From Bacteroidota bacterium (GTDB lineage: Bacteria > Bacteroidota > Bacteroidia > UBA4408), in the NCBI GenBank assembly GCA_016718805.1, contig JADKCP010000011.1, positions 62,001 through 126,000 on the forward strand: a stretch of DNA of 64,000 nt, read 5' to 3'. The translations under genes and the position numbers were made by a program. Positions 9,305-19,735 of this stretch are shown piece by piece. The notes beneath the pieces were generated by a model. That model was not told the origin of the DNA, ran no database searches, and worked only from the letters and a program-made list of their open reading frames with translations. Numbering within the stretch: the stretch's first letter is position 1; each line of letters opens with the position of its first letter.

Positions 9305-11783
9305 TTAGTTTTTAATTAATTTGAAATATTTGCGGTCCGCGTCGCTTATTAATTCAATAAAATAAATTCCGTTTAACCACTCACTTGTATTTAGTTCAAC
9401 TAATTTATTTGAAATTTTACTTTGATAAACTATTCTTCCTAAATAGTCACAAATTTGAATTGCAGCATTTTGTTCAATTTGGTTAAACTCAATTACCAAT
9501 TTATTTTGAAATGGATTTTGATTGATTTTCATAAAACTCTTCGCATCATTTATTTCTACTTCACCCACTGAAAGTAATTAAATGACAAATAGAAGTATCG
9601 GAGCAGTTTCCATCGTTTACCACAAGTGCATAGCTACCGTTAGTAGTAGCAGTAAAATTCGATCCGGTTGCACCGGGTATTGCAGTAAATCCAGAAGCAC
9701 AATTGTACCATTGATAACTCACACCATTTGTAGCCACCGAATAAATAATATTTGCACCGGTAGTATAAGTTGACAAGAATGGTTGAGGTGCAGTGTTAAT
9801 AATCAAATTTGCAAGTATTGTATCGGTAGTCGCACAAACAGCATTGCTAACGAATAAACAGGAAAAAGTATCCAAATTTGCATAATTTGTAGTTGCGTAC
9901 AAACTATCATTTGTACCTAAAATTATAGTTCCATTTTTAAACCATTGAAAGGTTGGAGCGATGCCACTGTTCGTGCTTGTACAATATAAATTCATTGTGG
10001 TTCCTTCACAAATTGGAAACGAAGTTGGATAAACAGCAGCAGTTGGTGTAACAGGATAACTTACATGATTAACAAAAGTTTGAGGTAATGTAGGATAACG
10101 ATCAACACATCCATTACTAGAAATCAATTGACTAGAAATTACAGAATTGGGTAGCGCATAAACAGGAGTATAAAAACTTGAACTGTCTTGATTTACAACT
10201 AAAGTGGAATTATTTTTCCAAATATAACTTGGGAAGTTACCGGCATTTGTAGGAACGACGCTTAATAAAACTGTATCACCATTACAAGCATTAATAGTAG
10301 CCGGGTTTAAAGTTATTGATGCCACTGATTGATTGCTACATTCTGAATATTTTAACAAACAATTGTAGTTACCAACTGTGGAAGTATAATTTGTTGTTAC
10401 GATACCAGATGTGCTATATAAATTAAATTTTTGGTAATTGCTTGTTATGATGTTGATAAAAACATTGTTCGTAGCATTAATAGCGAAATTAAAAGCAGTT
10501 GTATAAGCATCCCTAACAAATAATAAATCGCCGTTGGTAGAATAAGTAGTTAGAAATGATCCTACTATTCGCCCATAATCAAACACTGTAGTATCAGGGT
10601 CAAAATCAATTGTATCAGTTGCTGAGCCTAATAACCACATCCTATTTTTACGATCAATCTGAATGGCTCTTAATTCGTCGGTCCCGTCATTTCCAATTTG
10701 TTTTACAAAAAGCAAGGAACCTGATGCAGAAATCTTTGAAAAAAAGATATCAGAATTAACCGAATTAACTGCAGTGTAATTTTGTATCCCAGCTCCCGGA
10801 TTCAAATCACAAGTACCTTCAAAATGACCGCCAATCCATATATCTCCAAGTGTGTCAACGGCGAGTCCTGTGATTCTATCGGCAGCTGCACCTCCAATTT
10901 TTCCTGACCAAAGATAGTTTCCTGAAGCATCCAATTTACAAATAAATCCATCTCGCATGCCACTGTTTGTAACAATTCCCAAGCTTCCACCTGCAGGGTC
11001 TAAATTAAGTGTAGGTGAAGTAAAATATCCGGTGAGAAGTACATTGTTTAATTTGTCAACTGCTATTCTAGTAGGATATTCACTAGTTGTGCTGCCAATA
11101 GTTTTTACCCAACTAAAATTAAAAGCCGAATCCAACTTTAAAACAAATGCATCAACAAAACCTGCACAAGTAACATAACTTGTGGATGCAGAAGGATCAA
11201 AATCTGTTGTAAAATTTAAATAATAACCAGTGATTAGTAAGGAATTTGATTCACCAATTGCAATACCAATTGGTCTAACATCGCCCCCTGCTCCTACATT
11301 TTTTACTGCTATGAAACTACCATTTGAGGTAAGCGACAACATAAAGCAATGCCCATTCGTTGCATTTAATTGAACAGTTCCTGCATCAGGATCAAAATCA
11401 GCTGTAGAATTAAAATAACCAACAAGGATTATTTCATCATTTTCATTAATCGCTAAATTTATTAATGACTTATCGGTGATTGTCAAATTTAAATTCCAAG
11501 TTTTTACCCACAAAAAATTACCCAACGAATCGAAACAACTTAAATAAGTCCACCAATTTGATGAAGTAGGTCCATTTACTGAAGCAACTCCAACACCCGG
11601 GTCAAAATCGACGGTTCCATTAAACTCCCCAGCTATTAAAACATTTCCATTTGAACTTGTTGCTATCGAATATCCGATCACTGTTCCGGTACTAGCATAA
11701 CTTTTAACCATATCTAAGGATTGAGCTTTAGCATAGTTGAATGCCAAAAATGCAATTGCTAGCAACAAATTATTTTTCATCAA
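9305..11783 (-). CDS. T9SS-exported beta-propeller-like surface protein, interrupted by a frameshift
   Basis: The frame from 11783 encodes 740 residues: a signal peptide (1-21, ending AKAQ), repeated propeller-like segments with recurring DFDPG/DFDPD motifs (about 25-430), then Ig-like regions to about 735. It stops at TGA, 9561-9563. An overlapping frame (9305-9568) continues with 87 residues that form a complete T9SS sorting domain (NQNPFQNKL, YLGRIVY, NGIYFIEL). Neither piece makes sense alone: the large one lacks the export tail and the small one lacks a signal peptide. The minus-strand frame must shift by one base between about 9561 and 9574. The gene begins 2 nt after the upstream surface gene ends, so the two are probably co-transcribed. 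Confidence 0.8.
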
Positions 11784-11785
11784 TT

Positions 11786-14077
11786 TTATTGTTTTATAAG
11801 TTTAAAGAATCGTGTATTTAGTTGTAAAAAATATATTCCTTGCTTCCAATCTGCGCTGTTTATTTTTAGTGCTTCCATGCTTTCATGTAGTGTTGTTGCA
11901 TAAACTACTCTACCAGAATAATCTCTAATTGAAACTGTAGCATTTGCTTCTAATTCGTTCGAAATAATTTCTAAACTATTTTCAAAAGGATTGGGAAAAA
12001 TGGTGGTTGAACTCTCTTCCAATTCTTCAAAACTTTCATCTTCAATAGTTCTTGATTCAGTAGTAGGAATCACAGGATTAGTGATTAAGGTTTTAAATGT
12101 AACCGGACTACTATACGTATTTGTGCCAGAAGCGCAAACTGATTTAACATCAACCGTATAATTAGTATTGCTAATTAATCCGGTGAGTTGAACGGTGGTT
12201 GGGGTGCAGGGAGTCCAGTTAATATTTTTATACAAATAGCTGGTAGTGCCGGTTTTACGATAACGAACTTTAAAAGAAGGTGCAGCAGATGAGTTCCATG
12301 AAATTACCGCTGTTTTTTTAGCTATTTGTGAAACCGTTACATTTTGAGGTATTGCACAATTATCAGTTGTATTGACAATAATCGGCAACATCTCTTGACC
12401 GGCACAATTGGGAGCCGAACTATACGAATAGGTTATTAAACTTCCTCCGTTAGTTCCTACCACATTTGGATTAAATGTGTTTCCCGTCATTCCTAGTCCG
12501 CTAAATGTACCTCCCGCAGGAACACCGGTTAAATTTACAGGAGCATCCATACAATTAAATGTATTGTTTGATGGTAGCCCTAAAATGGAAACGACCGGCT
12601 GCGGATTTACAGTAACTTGAATGTGATTGGAAGTTACTATCCCACACAAAGAGGTATTTGTAACATAATAGTCGCCTGTTAAATATACCACTATAGAAGA
12701 ATTGGTAGTACCATTCAAGGCCCAAGTTCCTCCAGTTGTATTTCCACTCAAAGTAACACTACCTCCTATACAAAAGTTGGTTGGTCCGCTTGCCGAAATA
12801 ACAGCTGGCACCGGTGTTGGGTTAACAGTAACGATAATATGATTGGAATTCACATTTCCACAAGTATTTGTTGTGGTTACATAATAGTCCCCACTAGTTG
12901 TAGTTGTTAAATTTTGTGCTGTACTTCCACCAACACTCCATACACCACCAAAGGTATTACCTGCTAGTACAACGCTTGAACCCGAACAAATAGTAGTTGG
13001 GCCAAGTGCCGAAATTATGGCAGGATTTGGTAAAGGATTCACTGTTACGATTATATGATTAGATGTTACACTACCGCATGAATTGCTAGTGGTTACATAA
13101 TAATCACCGCTGCTTGTTATGGTTTTCGTTGAAGCCGTACCTCCGGTATTCCAGGCGCCTCCTGCAGTATTTCCGGACAATACAACTGAACCTCCTTGAC
13201 AAAATGTAGTGGGTCCGGACGCAGAAATAAAGGCAGGTGTTGGTAATTGATTTACAGTAACAGTTTTTGTGGTGGAATGAATAAAACCACAGTAAACCGA
13301 AATTTCTTTACATCTATAGGTTCCAGATTGAGTGGCCACATAACTCGTTGAAGTAGCTCCGGGAATATCGACACTGTTTTTTTGCCATTGATATGTTAAG
13401 CCAGCTGTTGCAGGAATTGTAAATGTTACACTTCCGCCTTGACAAAATGTTAAGGCACCACTAGCTGTTATAGTTTTTTGTGCTGGAGGATTTTCAATGG
13501 TTATTGACAATGGATTAGAAGTTCCTGTTCCACAACCCAACGAAGCAACACATGTATAAACCCCGGTTGTACTTGCACTATATGTATAGGAATTAGCGCC
13601 AGGAATACTTACTCCATTTTTTTTCCATTGATAAAAATCATACAAATTCATTTGAACCAAATTCGAAGCGTTTTCATCTAATGTTAATGAAGTGCAGGAA
13701 CCTGTGCCAAACTGAGATTCGATATAAATTAAATTAGTTCGAATAGTTACACTCTGTGTTATTACAGTTTGTAGAATTGGCGAAGTACTAGTGATAATTT
13801 CAGCGGTCCAAATTCCGGTTTCCGGACTTTGTAAAACCGAACCCGTAAAGAAAGGTTGACTTGGAGGTAAGAAGTTGTTTTTATACCAGTTCACTGTAAG
13901 TCCAATTGGAGCCGGACTAATGGATAAACTGGTATTATTGCCTCCACAAATATCCGAAGGGCCGTTAACAACAATTGAATACTGTGCTAATCCACTAAAA
14001 TGAAATGCACAAAGTATAACTAAAACACTTATGGTTTTGATAATACTTAATTGACTAGTTTTTGTTTTTGTTTTCAT
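11786..14077 (-). CDS. T9SS-exported Ig-repeat / fibronectin III surface protein
   Basis: The protein has 763 residues. A signal peptide (cleavage near 32, after GLAQ) precedes two Ig-like domains (about 120-196 and 197-276), three near-identical Ig-like repeats of about 70 residues (279-492), a further Ig-like region, a fibronectin type III domain (about 585-665, SWNSSAAPSFKVRYR) and the T9SS sorting domain (about 690-763, FPNPFENSLEI, GRVVY, KQGIYFLQL). No catalytic domain is visible, so an adhesin or structural role is inferred. It is the first gene of a probable two-gene unit with the frameshifted surface gene, and a TAnnTTTG element sits 13 nt upstream of its start. Confidence 0.85.
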   Translation of the reverse strand: MKTKTKTSQLSIIKTISVLVILCAFHFSGLAQYSIVVNGPSDICGGNNTSLSISPAPIGLTVNWYKNNFLPPSQPFFTGSVLQSPETGIWTAEIITSTSPILQTVITQSVTIRTNLIYIESQFGTGSCTSLTLDENASNLVQMNLYDFYQWKKNGVSIPGANSYTYSASTTGVYTCVASLGCGTGTSNPLSITIENPPAQKTITASGALTFCQGGSVTFTIPATAGLTYQWQKNSVDIPGATSTSYVATQSGTYRCKEISVYCGFIHSTTKTVTVNQLPTPAFISASGPTTFCQGGSVVLSGNTAGGAWNTGGTASTKTITSSGDYYVTTSNSCGSVTSNHIIVTVNPLPNPAIISALGPTTICSGSSVVLAGNTFGGVWSVGGSTAQNLTTTTSGDYYVTTTNTCGNVNSNHIIVTVNPTPVPAVISASGPTNFCIGGSVTLSGNTTGGTWALNGTTNSSIVVYLTGDYYVTNTSLCGIVTSNHIQVTVNPQPVVSILGLPSNNTFNCMDAPVNLTGVPAGGTFSGLGMTGNTFNPNVVGTNGGSLITYSYSSAPNCAGQEMLPIIVNTTDNCAIPQNVTVSQIAKKTAVISWNSSAAPSFKVRYRKTGTTSYLYKNINWTPCTPTTVQLTGLISNTNYTVDVKSVCASGTNTYSSPVTFKTLITNPVIPTTESRTIEDESFEELEESSTTIFPNPFENSLEIISNELEANATVSIRDYSGRVVYATTLHESMEALKINSADWKQGIYFLQLNTRFFKLIKQ
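12602..13243 (-). repeat. Three tandem in-frame repeats of about 210 bp encoding Ig-like modules
   Basis: Residues 279-348, 349-420 and 421-492 of the surface protein repeat the pattern PAxISAxGPTxxCxGxSV ... SGDYYVT ... SNHIxVTVNP. Cysteines are spaced alike in each unit. The DNA is similar but not identical between units, so this is an older intragenic duplication. Confidence 0.85.
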
Positions 14078-14090
14078 GTTATTAATGAGT

Positions 14091-14098
14091 CAAATTTA
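14091..14098 (-). promoter_or_regulatory. Bacteroidota -7 element (TAnnTTTG) for the Ig-repeat surface gene
   Basis: TAAATTTG on the minus strand, 13 nt before the start codon at 14077. This would leave a very short leader. The rest of the 291-bp gap to 14369 shows nothing else recognisable. Confidence 0.45.
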
Positions 14099-14368
14099 GG
14101 TTTAATTACTACTAAAGATTTACCGTTAAATAAGTTTTTATTACACCTAAATGCCTTCATATAACCTATGAAATAAGACTTGCTTTCTATTTATTTCACG
14201 ATATTACAGGTCGTAAAAATGCATTCGTATTTTAAAAATTTAGTAACGATTGAATAGATTTCAAAGTTTGTATTTTTTAATACTATTGTATTGAATTCAA
14301 AGATAATCCATATTAAAAACTCACTTAAACATTTACGATTAAACAACATTTTAACAAGGTAAAGTGAC

Positions 14369-14881
14369 ATGAAAATACCGGCAATTGTAAAACAGTATGA
14401 CTTTAATTTAGCATACGCGAAAGCATTGGTGCATGACGTTCCCGAATTGCTAATGACTCATACACCGGCAACAGGATTAGAAAATCATCCAGCCTTTACA
14501 CTTGGACATTTATTGAGTGGAAGTGCACTGTTGGCAGAAGATTTAGGATTAGAAATGAACTTGCCCCAAGCCTGGGTTTCACTTTTTGTACGCAATGGTC
14601 CCGGCGATCCACGTATACCTGAGTTAGATGTGGAATTATACCCTACTAAACTCGAGTTGCTAACTGCTTTGGAAAGTCAGCACAATAGAGTAAAGCAAAA
14701 ACTAAGTGAACTTAATGAGGAACAACTACAAGCACCGTTTAAATGGCGTTTTTCAAATTATTTCCCAAGTGTATATGATTTGATAGTATTTATGTGTATT
14801 AATCACGAATCTATGCATTTGGGACAATTGGCAGCATGGAGGCGTGCTATGAAACTACCTTCGGCCTTAGCATTGTTGTAA
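14369..14881 (+). CDS. DinB-like four-helix metal-binding protein
   Basis: The protein has 170 residues and no signal peptide. The DinB/YfiT-like signature is a histidine in the second helix (His47 in LGHLLSG) and a C-terminal HxxxH (His146, His150 in NHESMHLGQ), which together form the usual metal triad. The family is a four-helix bundle that includes bacillithiol- and mycothiol-dependent transferases, but many members have no known reaction. The gene is monocistronic and faces the GlmU-like gene. No thiol-biosynthesis genes lie nearby to suggest a cofactor. Confidence 0.8.
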   Translation: MKIPAIVKQYDFNLAYAKALVHDVPELLMTHTPATGLENHPAFTLGHLLSGSALLAEDLGLEMNLPQAWVSLFVRNGPGDPRIPELDVELYPTKLELLTALESQHNRVKQKLSELNEEQLQAPFKWRFSNYFPSVYDLIVFMCINHESMHLGQLAAWRRAMKLPSALALL

Positions 14882-14912
14882 TTTTATTGCGATAGACCAA
14901 AATCGTTAACGA

Positions 14913-16091
14913 TTACTTCTTCAGTTTAAAGAGGTAATTCATGATCTTTTTTTCGGGCTCATCAAAGGTTAATCCTCTTCGTTGATACACACGTTCGGCT
15001 AATTCAATGGCTTTATCAAGATCAAAAATATCGGAATCGTTTACACCACCCCAAGTGAATGAAGGGATAAATTTATCGGGAAATCCGGCTCCAAATACAT
15101 TTGCCGAAACACCTACTACAGTTCCAGTATTAAACATGGTATTAATGCCACATTTGCTGTGATCGCCCATGATTAAGCCACAAAACTGCAAACCAGTATC
15201 CATGTATTTTTTCGCAGGATAATTATACAATTGTACTTTAGAATAATTGTTTTTAAGGTTCGAATTATTGGTATCGGCACCCAGGTTACACCATTCGCCA
15301 ATTACTGAATTCCCTAAGAATCCATCATGTGCTTTGTTGCTGTATCCTAAAATTACCGAATTGCTAATTTCACCGCCAACCTTGCAATTTGGGCCAATAG
15401 TAGTAGCGCCATAAACTTTTGCACCCATTTTTAATGTGGAATGTTCGCACAAAGCAAAAGGACCTCTGATTAATGAACCCTCCATTACTTCAGCATCAGC
15501 AGCAATGTATATAGGACCTTCACTTGCATTTAAAACTGAACATTCAACGATGGCACCTTCTTCAATAAAAATCCAATCGGGATTCAAAAACTTATTGCTT
15601 CGGCTAATTGATTTAGTTTTGCGACCAGCTGTAAGTACTATAAAATCTTGCAAAATGGCTTCTGCATTTTTCGTAAATATTTCCCAAACATGGTTTATCT
15701 TTAAAAAAGTACCCTCAAAAGGAACTAGGTTTTTGTGCTTTTTCACACTAAATTTTGAAAACACAAATTTTGATGCACCATTGTTAATCGCAAGTAAGGT
15801 TTCATTGTTGACAAGAGCTTCACCTTCCTTTAACTCTGTTATTTTACTGATTAATTCAGCATTTGGACAAAGCGATCCATTTATAAAAACGTTATCATCA
15901 GATTCGCTCAGGCGTAATGGAAAATTCAACGAAAGGTAATCCTTGCTTACAAAGGAAGTTTGAACGCTGAGTGCTTTTTCCCATTTTTCACGAATTGTAA
16001 GTATTCCTACACGTATATCTGCAACTGGTCGAGTAAAGGTAAGTGGCAATAATTGATCGTTGGTTTTATCGTCAAAAAAAATAAAGTTCAT
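14913..16091 (-). CDS. GlmU-like sugar-nucleotidyltransferase / acyltransferase
   Basis: The protein has 392 residues. The N-terminal segment MNFIFFDDKTNDQLLPLTFT followed by RPVADIRVGI is typical of the alternative Bacteroidetes GlmU-type proteins, predicted to supply UDP-N-acetylglucosamine. The central and C-terminal part carries left-handed beta-helix hexapeptide repeats (about 175-345, for example SVIGEWCNLGADT and GVSANVFGAG), the acyltransferase fold. It is cytoplasmic. It lies 91 nt downstream of rpmE2 but is separated from it by an intrinsic terminator. The assignment as the cell's GlmU rests on family knowledge; the activity is not visible in the sequence. Confidence 0.8.
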   Translation of the reverse strand: MNFIFFDDKTNDQLLPLTFTRPVADIRVGILTIREKWEKALSVQTSFVSKDYLSLNFPLRLSESDDNVFINGSLCPNAELISKITELKEGEALVNNETLLAINNGASKFVFSKFSVKKHKNLVPFEGTFLKINHVWEIFTKNAEAILQDFIVLTAGRKTKSISRSNKFLNPDWIFIEEGAIVECSVLNASEGPIYIAADAEVMEGSLIRGPFALCEHSTLKMGAKVYGATTIGPNCKVGGEISNSVILGYSNKAHDGFLGNSVIGEWCNLGADTNNSNLKNNYSKVQLYNYPAKKYMDTGLQFCGLIMGDHSKCGINTMFNTGTVVGVSANVFGAGFPDKFIPSFTWGGVNDSDIFDLDKAIELAERVYQRRGLTFDEPEKKIMNYLFKLKK

Positions 16092-16128
16092 GATTAATTG
16101 GCTTAGGTTTAGGTTTCAAAGTTAATGC

Positions 16129-16167
16129 AAAAAAAAACCTCCCAACCCAAAGGCGGAAGGTTTTTTT
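16129..16167 (-). terminator. Intrinsic terminator of rpmE2
   Basis: On the minus strand AACCUUCC pairs with GGGAGGUU (one G-U pair) and is followed by a run of nine U. It lies 15 nt after the rpmE2 stop. The plus-strand version has a C-A mismatch, so it mainly serves the minus strand. Confidence 0.75.
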
Positions 16168-16182
16168 AATAAGCGGTTCAAA

Positions 16183-16446
16183 TTATTTTGATTCAGCTGT
16201 TTCTTTTTTGTTGTAACGGTTACGGAATTTATCCACACGACCTGCAGTATCCACCAATTTAATTTTTCCGGTGTAATAGGGATGTGAGGTATGAGAAATC
16301 TCAAGCTTAACAAGAGGGTATTCAACACCGTCAATAGTAATAGTATCCTTAGTATCAGCAGTTGATTTAGTGATAAAAGTATACTCGTTTGACATATCTT
16401 TAAAAGCTATTAAACGATAGTTTTCAGGATGTAAATTGCTTTTCAT
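16183..16446 (-). CDS. rpmE2: Ribosomal protein bL31 type B
   Basis: The protein has 87 residues, the usual length for the long, type B form of large-subunit protein L31. It shows the typical N-terminus (MKSNLHPENYRLIAFKD), TSHPYYTGK and a basic GRVDKFRNRY tail. There is no cysteine anywhere in the protein, so it is the zinc-free paralogue type that in many bacteria replaces the zinc-binding L31 during zinc shortage. In many Bacteroidota this is the only L31. A -33/-7 promoter pair is present just upstream and a terminator just downstream, so it appears to be a one-gene transcript. Confidence 0.95.
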   Translation of the reverse strand: MKSNLHPENYRLIAFKDMSNEYTFITKSTADTKDTITIDGVEYPLVKLEISHTSHPYYTGKIKLVDTAGRVDKFRNRYNKKETAESK

Positions 16447-16474
16447 TTTATTCTTCTTTAATTTTTTGGAGGCG

Positions 16475-16505
16475 CAAATTTAAGGATTATGTTCAATTGA
16501 GCAAA
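16475..16505 (-). promoter_or_regulatory. Bacteroidota-type promoter of rpmE2 (-33 TTTG, -7 TAAATTTG)
   Basis: The -7 element TAAATTTG is at 16475-16482 and a -33 TTTG at 16502-16505 on the minus strand, separated by 19 nt, which matches the known Bacteroidetes housekeeping promoter layout. The start codon is 28 nt downstream. This is the best complete promoter in the window. Confidence 0.65.
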
Positions 16506-16681
16506 TTTTTCGCACAATTATTAATTTATCGAATACATACAATAAACCACTTGTACTTCTATCATTTGAATATTGAAGTAATTCGTAAAAATCATCTTAT
16601 TGAAGTATTGTGCGGCCTCTAGCACTTAGACAATTTTGCTGCATCAAATTTTTTCGATACAAACACTAATTTTTAAATCAC

Positions 16682-19663
16682 ATGAAAAAAGAAACACGTT
16701 TTGGTTCCATTAAAAAGCAAGTTTATAAAATTTCGCGCAGTAGTTATGCTTTTATACTGATTTTTTGTTTACATGTAGTGCACATCAAAGCACAAGATCC
16801 CGGTACCATTGCCTTAAACAAACAACTAAGGCACTTATTCTCGGGGATACATCCTCCGGTTCCCGGAAAGATGTTTTTGTATGAATTATCAGCAAAGTCA
16901 ACACCTGCCTATTATTGGCAAACTCAATGCAGCACAACATTGGATAAAGATAATTGGTTCGAATTATACCAAGAGCTGTATAATAGTGCCTTTGATACTA
17001 CTTTATTGGAATATCCGGACACACTTTATGCTCGATTTCTTAGAACCGAAAAAAAGCTAATACCGATGCACATTCTTAATTACGATTATTATTCCTTACA
17101 AGATGATGCAATGAGCTGCAATAAGTACTTTGATTTTAATTTAAAAGATACAGTATTAAATGATAAGTTAAAGCGTAACAATCCTTACGTTGAAAATAGC
17201 ATTTTTGCAGCTGCTCCCTTAGATGAATCATATGATTACTCGAATCCAACATTTCGGATTAGTCCATCTTGTATCTTTACGGATAGCTATAATATGAATC
17301 ATTTTACGAACAACGCTACTGCTACTTTAAAAATTGATTTTGACGATGGAAACGGTTACATTACAGTGGACCCAACTACTATATTTGATTATCAAGCAAA
17401 TTATCCCACCGCCGGTATGAAAATCATAAAAACAAAAATTGAAGATGAAGGTGGTCGTCAAATTTGTTACTCACAATCTAAAATTAAAATTAATTCTTCA
17501 ACAGCAGCACCGGTTCCATCTTATACCTTTGAATTACCGGGTATTTCGGCATCCTTGTTCGGGCCTTGTGGTCAAAGTTCAACCATGAACGGTAAAATTG
17601 TACTTTATTTATCGGGCTATGACCCAATGGATATGGACCTTACAAATTCAAAATTTGGTAGAAGTGTCAACGATATTTATGCATCAATGATTCAAAGCAA
17701 TGAGTTAGTTCAATTGAGAAATTTAGGTTATAGTTTCTTGGTTGTTGATTGGAAAAATAGCAGAATAGATATGCGCTATAATGCTCTCTATTTAGTGAAT
17801 TTACTCGAAAATTTAAAGTGCAACCTGGGTAAAAATGCGCAACAATTTGTAATTATGGGAGAAAGTATGGGAGGTTTAATTGCTCGATTTGCATTGAATT
17901 ATATGGAATCTGAAGCCTATAAAAATTCCAATTTGAGTCCCTTTTTTGTTGAGAATGGAAATGCTCTAAACACTCAGTATATAGAAACACATCCTGAAAT
18001 CACCTCCTTGAATTCAGCCTGGTTATGCAATCGCAATAAGGAACACAATACCCGATTGCTGATTACCCTTGACACTCCAAACCAAGGAGCCAATATTCCA
18101 CTATCATTACAATCGCTCTATCGACAAATAGATGCTGTGTTAAAATTTTTGCCTTATGGAATACAAATGAGCACTCAAGCCAAAGCGCATAATGTTGGAT
18201 TAGATGGAATGGCTGCAAAACAGATGTTAATTTACCATATTGATTACCGAAACGGTGTAAGTTATACTGCAGCGCCACAAAAGGACCTATTTTTTGGACA
18301 ATTATTAGCGATGGGCGGCTATCCAAAAAAGTGTAAACTTGTTGCTTTAAGCAATGGTTCACTTAGTGGAGTTGGGCAGGTAAACCCCTACTCTGCTTCA
18401 ATGCGATTGGCAGGAGATTTATTACTTGGAATAAATTTAAAAAAATCGGTACGAATTTTTGGTAAAACACTTCCTGTCTTTAATTGCATGGCAAATTTCA
18501 AAACTAATCCTAATGGTTTAGGTGATTACCTGAATGCTTCTTTGGGATTTTACATTAATTTACCGGTATTGTCTTGGTTCAAAATTGAATTTGCTTCTTT
18601 ATACATTCCTTTATTATCAAACTACTCAGAATATTCAAATTTGATTTCGTATTGTACTACCTCAGGAGGTTATAGTAATATTACTAATCATGAACCCGGA
18701 GACGGAGGATTTTTTGACCAATCCTGGGTACATTCTGATGGTTATCGATTTAATTTTGTCCCCTTGCAGTCGGCGCTCGATTACGGACAACTTGGTGTTC
18801 AGCCAGCGCTAGGAACCGATATTGAAGGATTACCTATACAAGCTAAATTAGCGGCAACACCCTATTCGGTTATTATTGGTAATCCCGGTCATAGTAATTT
18901 CGCAAATACAGCTCATTTAGGATTTCGTAATCCATACATCTATAATAGTTCTATCAGCGTTCCAACAGGACAAAACATCGATCAAAAATATTATTCATGC
19001 ACGAATGAAGGCAATGGATATAGAACGCTCTTAGGACTTGAAATAGGTGATGAAGAATTATACCTCGAAAATTGCTCCTTGAATTGGCATTCCGGCTTTC
19101 AAGCTGAGTTTGATATACATGTAAACGAACGAAATAAGCACTACGAATATCCTACCTTTATGAATGCCAACTTTAATGTGCCCGGTGCTTATTCAAAAGA
19201 AGTACCCTTTGTTGTAATGCCAAATGCATTTGCCGATTTTTACTGCAACAGCAATAATGCTGCTACTGGCATTGGTTTAAGTTATTCCTCTCCACATTCG
19301 TCAAATTATCAATTAATAGCTGGACAGTTAACCAGATGTTGTGATAATTTTAAAGCCAATCGAACAATAAATCAACAAACAAAATCAACTGAAATCATTC
19401 ACACAAAATCACGGGTAATACCTAATCCAAGTAGCAACCATGAAGTGAAGCTCGAATTTGGCTCTTTGTTTTCAACAAATTGTGAAGTAAAAATTATAGA
19501 TGTTATGGGCAATAGTATAGTATCTAAAAAAATAAGTACTACCGAAGTTGAACAAGGATACTTATTGCTCAATTTATCCATGTTCCACTTGCAAAAAGGT
19601 GTTTATTTTTTACATCTTCAAGAAAACTCAAACATTGAATTAGTAAAACTTGTACTTATTTAA
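16682..19663 (+). CDS. Secreted alpha/beta-hydrolase (lipase/esterase-like) with T9SS sorting domain
   Basis: The protein has 993 residues. A signal-peptide-like hydrophobic stretch (about 21-38, ending IKAQ) has a longer than usual basic N-region. Around 305-480 lies an alpha/beta-hydrolase fold: the nucleophile elbow GESMGG with Ser395, preceded by LNxGYSFLVVDW-like strand-helix segments and followed by TLDTPNQGANIP, typical of lipases and PGAP1-like esterases. The catalytic Asp and His cannot be placed with certainty. Residues about 915-993 form the T9SS sorting domain (IPNPSSNHEVKL, KGVYFLHL). It is predicted to act on the cell surface on lipids or esters; the substrate is unknown. Confidence 0.82.
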   Translation: MKKETRFGSIKKQVYKISRSSYAFILIFCLHVVHIKAQDPGTIALNKQLRHLFSGIHPPVPGKMFLYELSAKSTPAYYWQTQCSTTLDKDNWFELYQELYNSAFDTTLLEYPDTLYARFLRTEKKLIPMHILNYDYYSLQDDAMSCNKYFDFNLKDTVLNDKLKRNNPYVENSIFAAAPLDESYDYSNPTFRISPSCIFTDSYNMNHFTNNATATLKIDFDDGNGYITVDPTTIFDYQANYPTAGMKIIKTKIEDEGGRQICYSQSKIKINSSTAAPVPSYTFELPGISASLFGPCGQSSTMNGKIVLYLSGYDPMDMDLTNSKFGRSVNDIYASMIQSNELVQLRNLGYSFLVVDWKNSRIDMRYNALYLVNLLENLKCNLGKNAQQFVIMGESMGGLIARFALNYMESEAYKNSNLSPFFVENGNALNTQYIETHPEITSLNSAWLCNRNKEHNTRLLITLDTPNQGANIPLSLQSLYRQIDAVLKFLPYGIQMSTQAKAHNVGLDGMAAKQMLIYHIDYRNGVSYTAAPQKDLFFGQLLAMGGYPKKCKLVALSNGSLSGVGQVNPYSASMRLAGDLLLGINLKKSVRIFGKTLPVFNCMANFKTNPNGLGDYLNASLGFYINLPVLSWFKIEFASLYIPLLSNYSEYSNLISYCTTSGGYSNITNHEPGDGGFFDQSWVHSDGYRFNFVPLQSALDYGQLGVQPALGTDIEGLPIQAKLAATPYSVIIGNPGHSNFANTAHLGFRNPYIYNSSISVPTGQNIDQKYYSCTNEGNGYRTLLGLEIGDEELYLENCSLNWHSGFQAEFDIHVNERNKHYEYPTFMNANFNVPGAYSKEVPFVVMPNAFADFYCNSNNAATGIGLSYSSPHSSNYQLIAGQLTRCCDNFKANRTINQQTKSTEIIHTKSRVIPNPSSNHEVKLEFGSLFSTNCEVKIIDVMGNSIVSKKISTTEVEQGYLLLNLSMFHLQKGVYFLHLQENSNIELVKLVLI

Positions 19664-19735
19664 AAAAATGAATATTTTAGTTCTGAGATAAATCCATCAC
19701 GGAGCATATTTTAACCAAATCAAAATTCAGAAAAT

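Noticed and set aside
9555..9575. Programmed ribosomal frameshift joining the surface protein to its sorting tail
   Set aside because: No slippery heptamer followed by a strong hairpin or internal Shine-Dalgarno was seen; a one-base indel explains the data more simply.
12602..13243. Tandem repeats as a CRISPR array
   Set aside because: Units are about 210 bp, contiguous, in frame and encode Ig-like domains; there are no spacers.
15436..15939. A 167-codon plus-strand frame opposite the GlmU-like gene
   Set aside because: It is antisense to the hexapeptide-repeat coding region, whose periodic codons keep the opposite frame open; no family resemblance.
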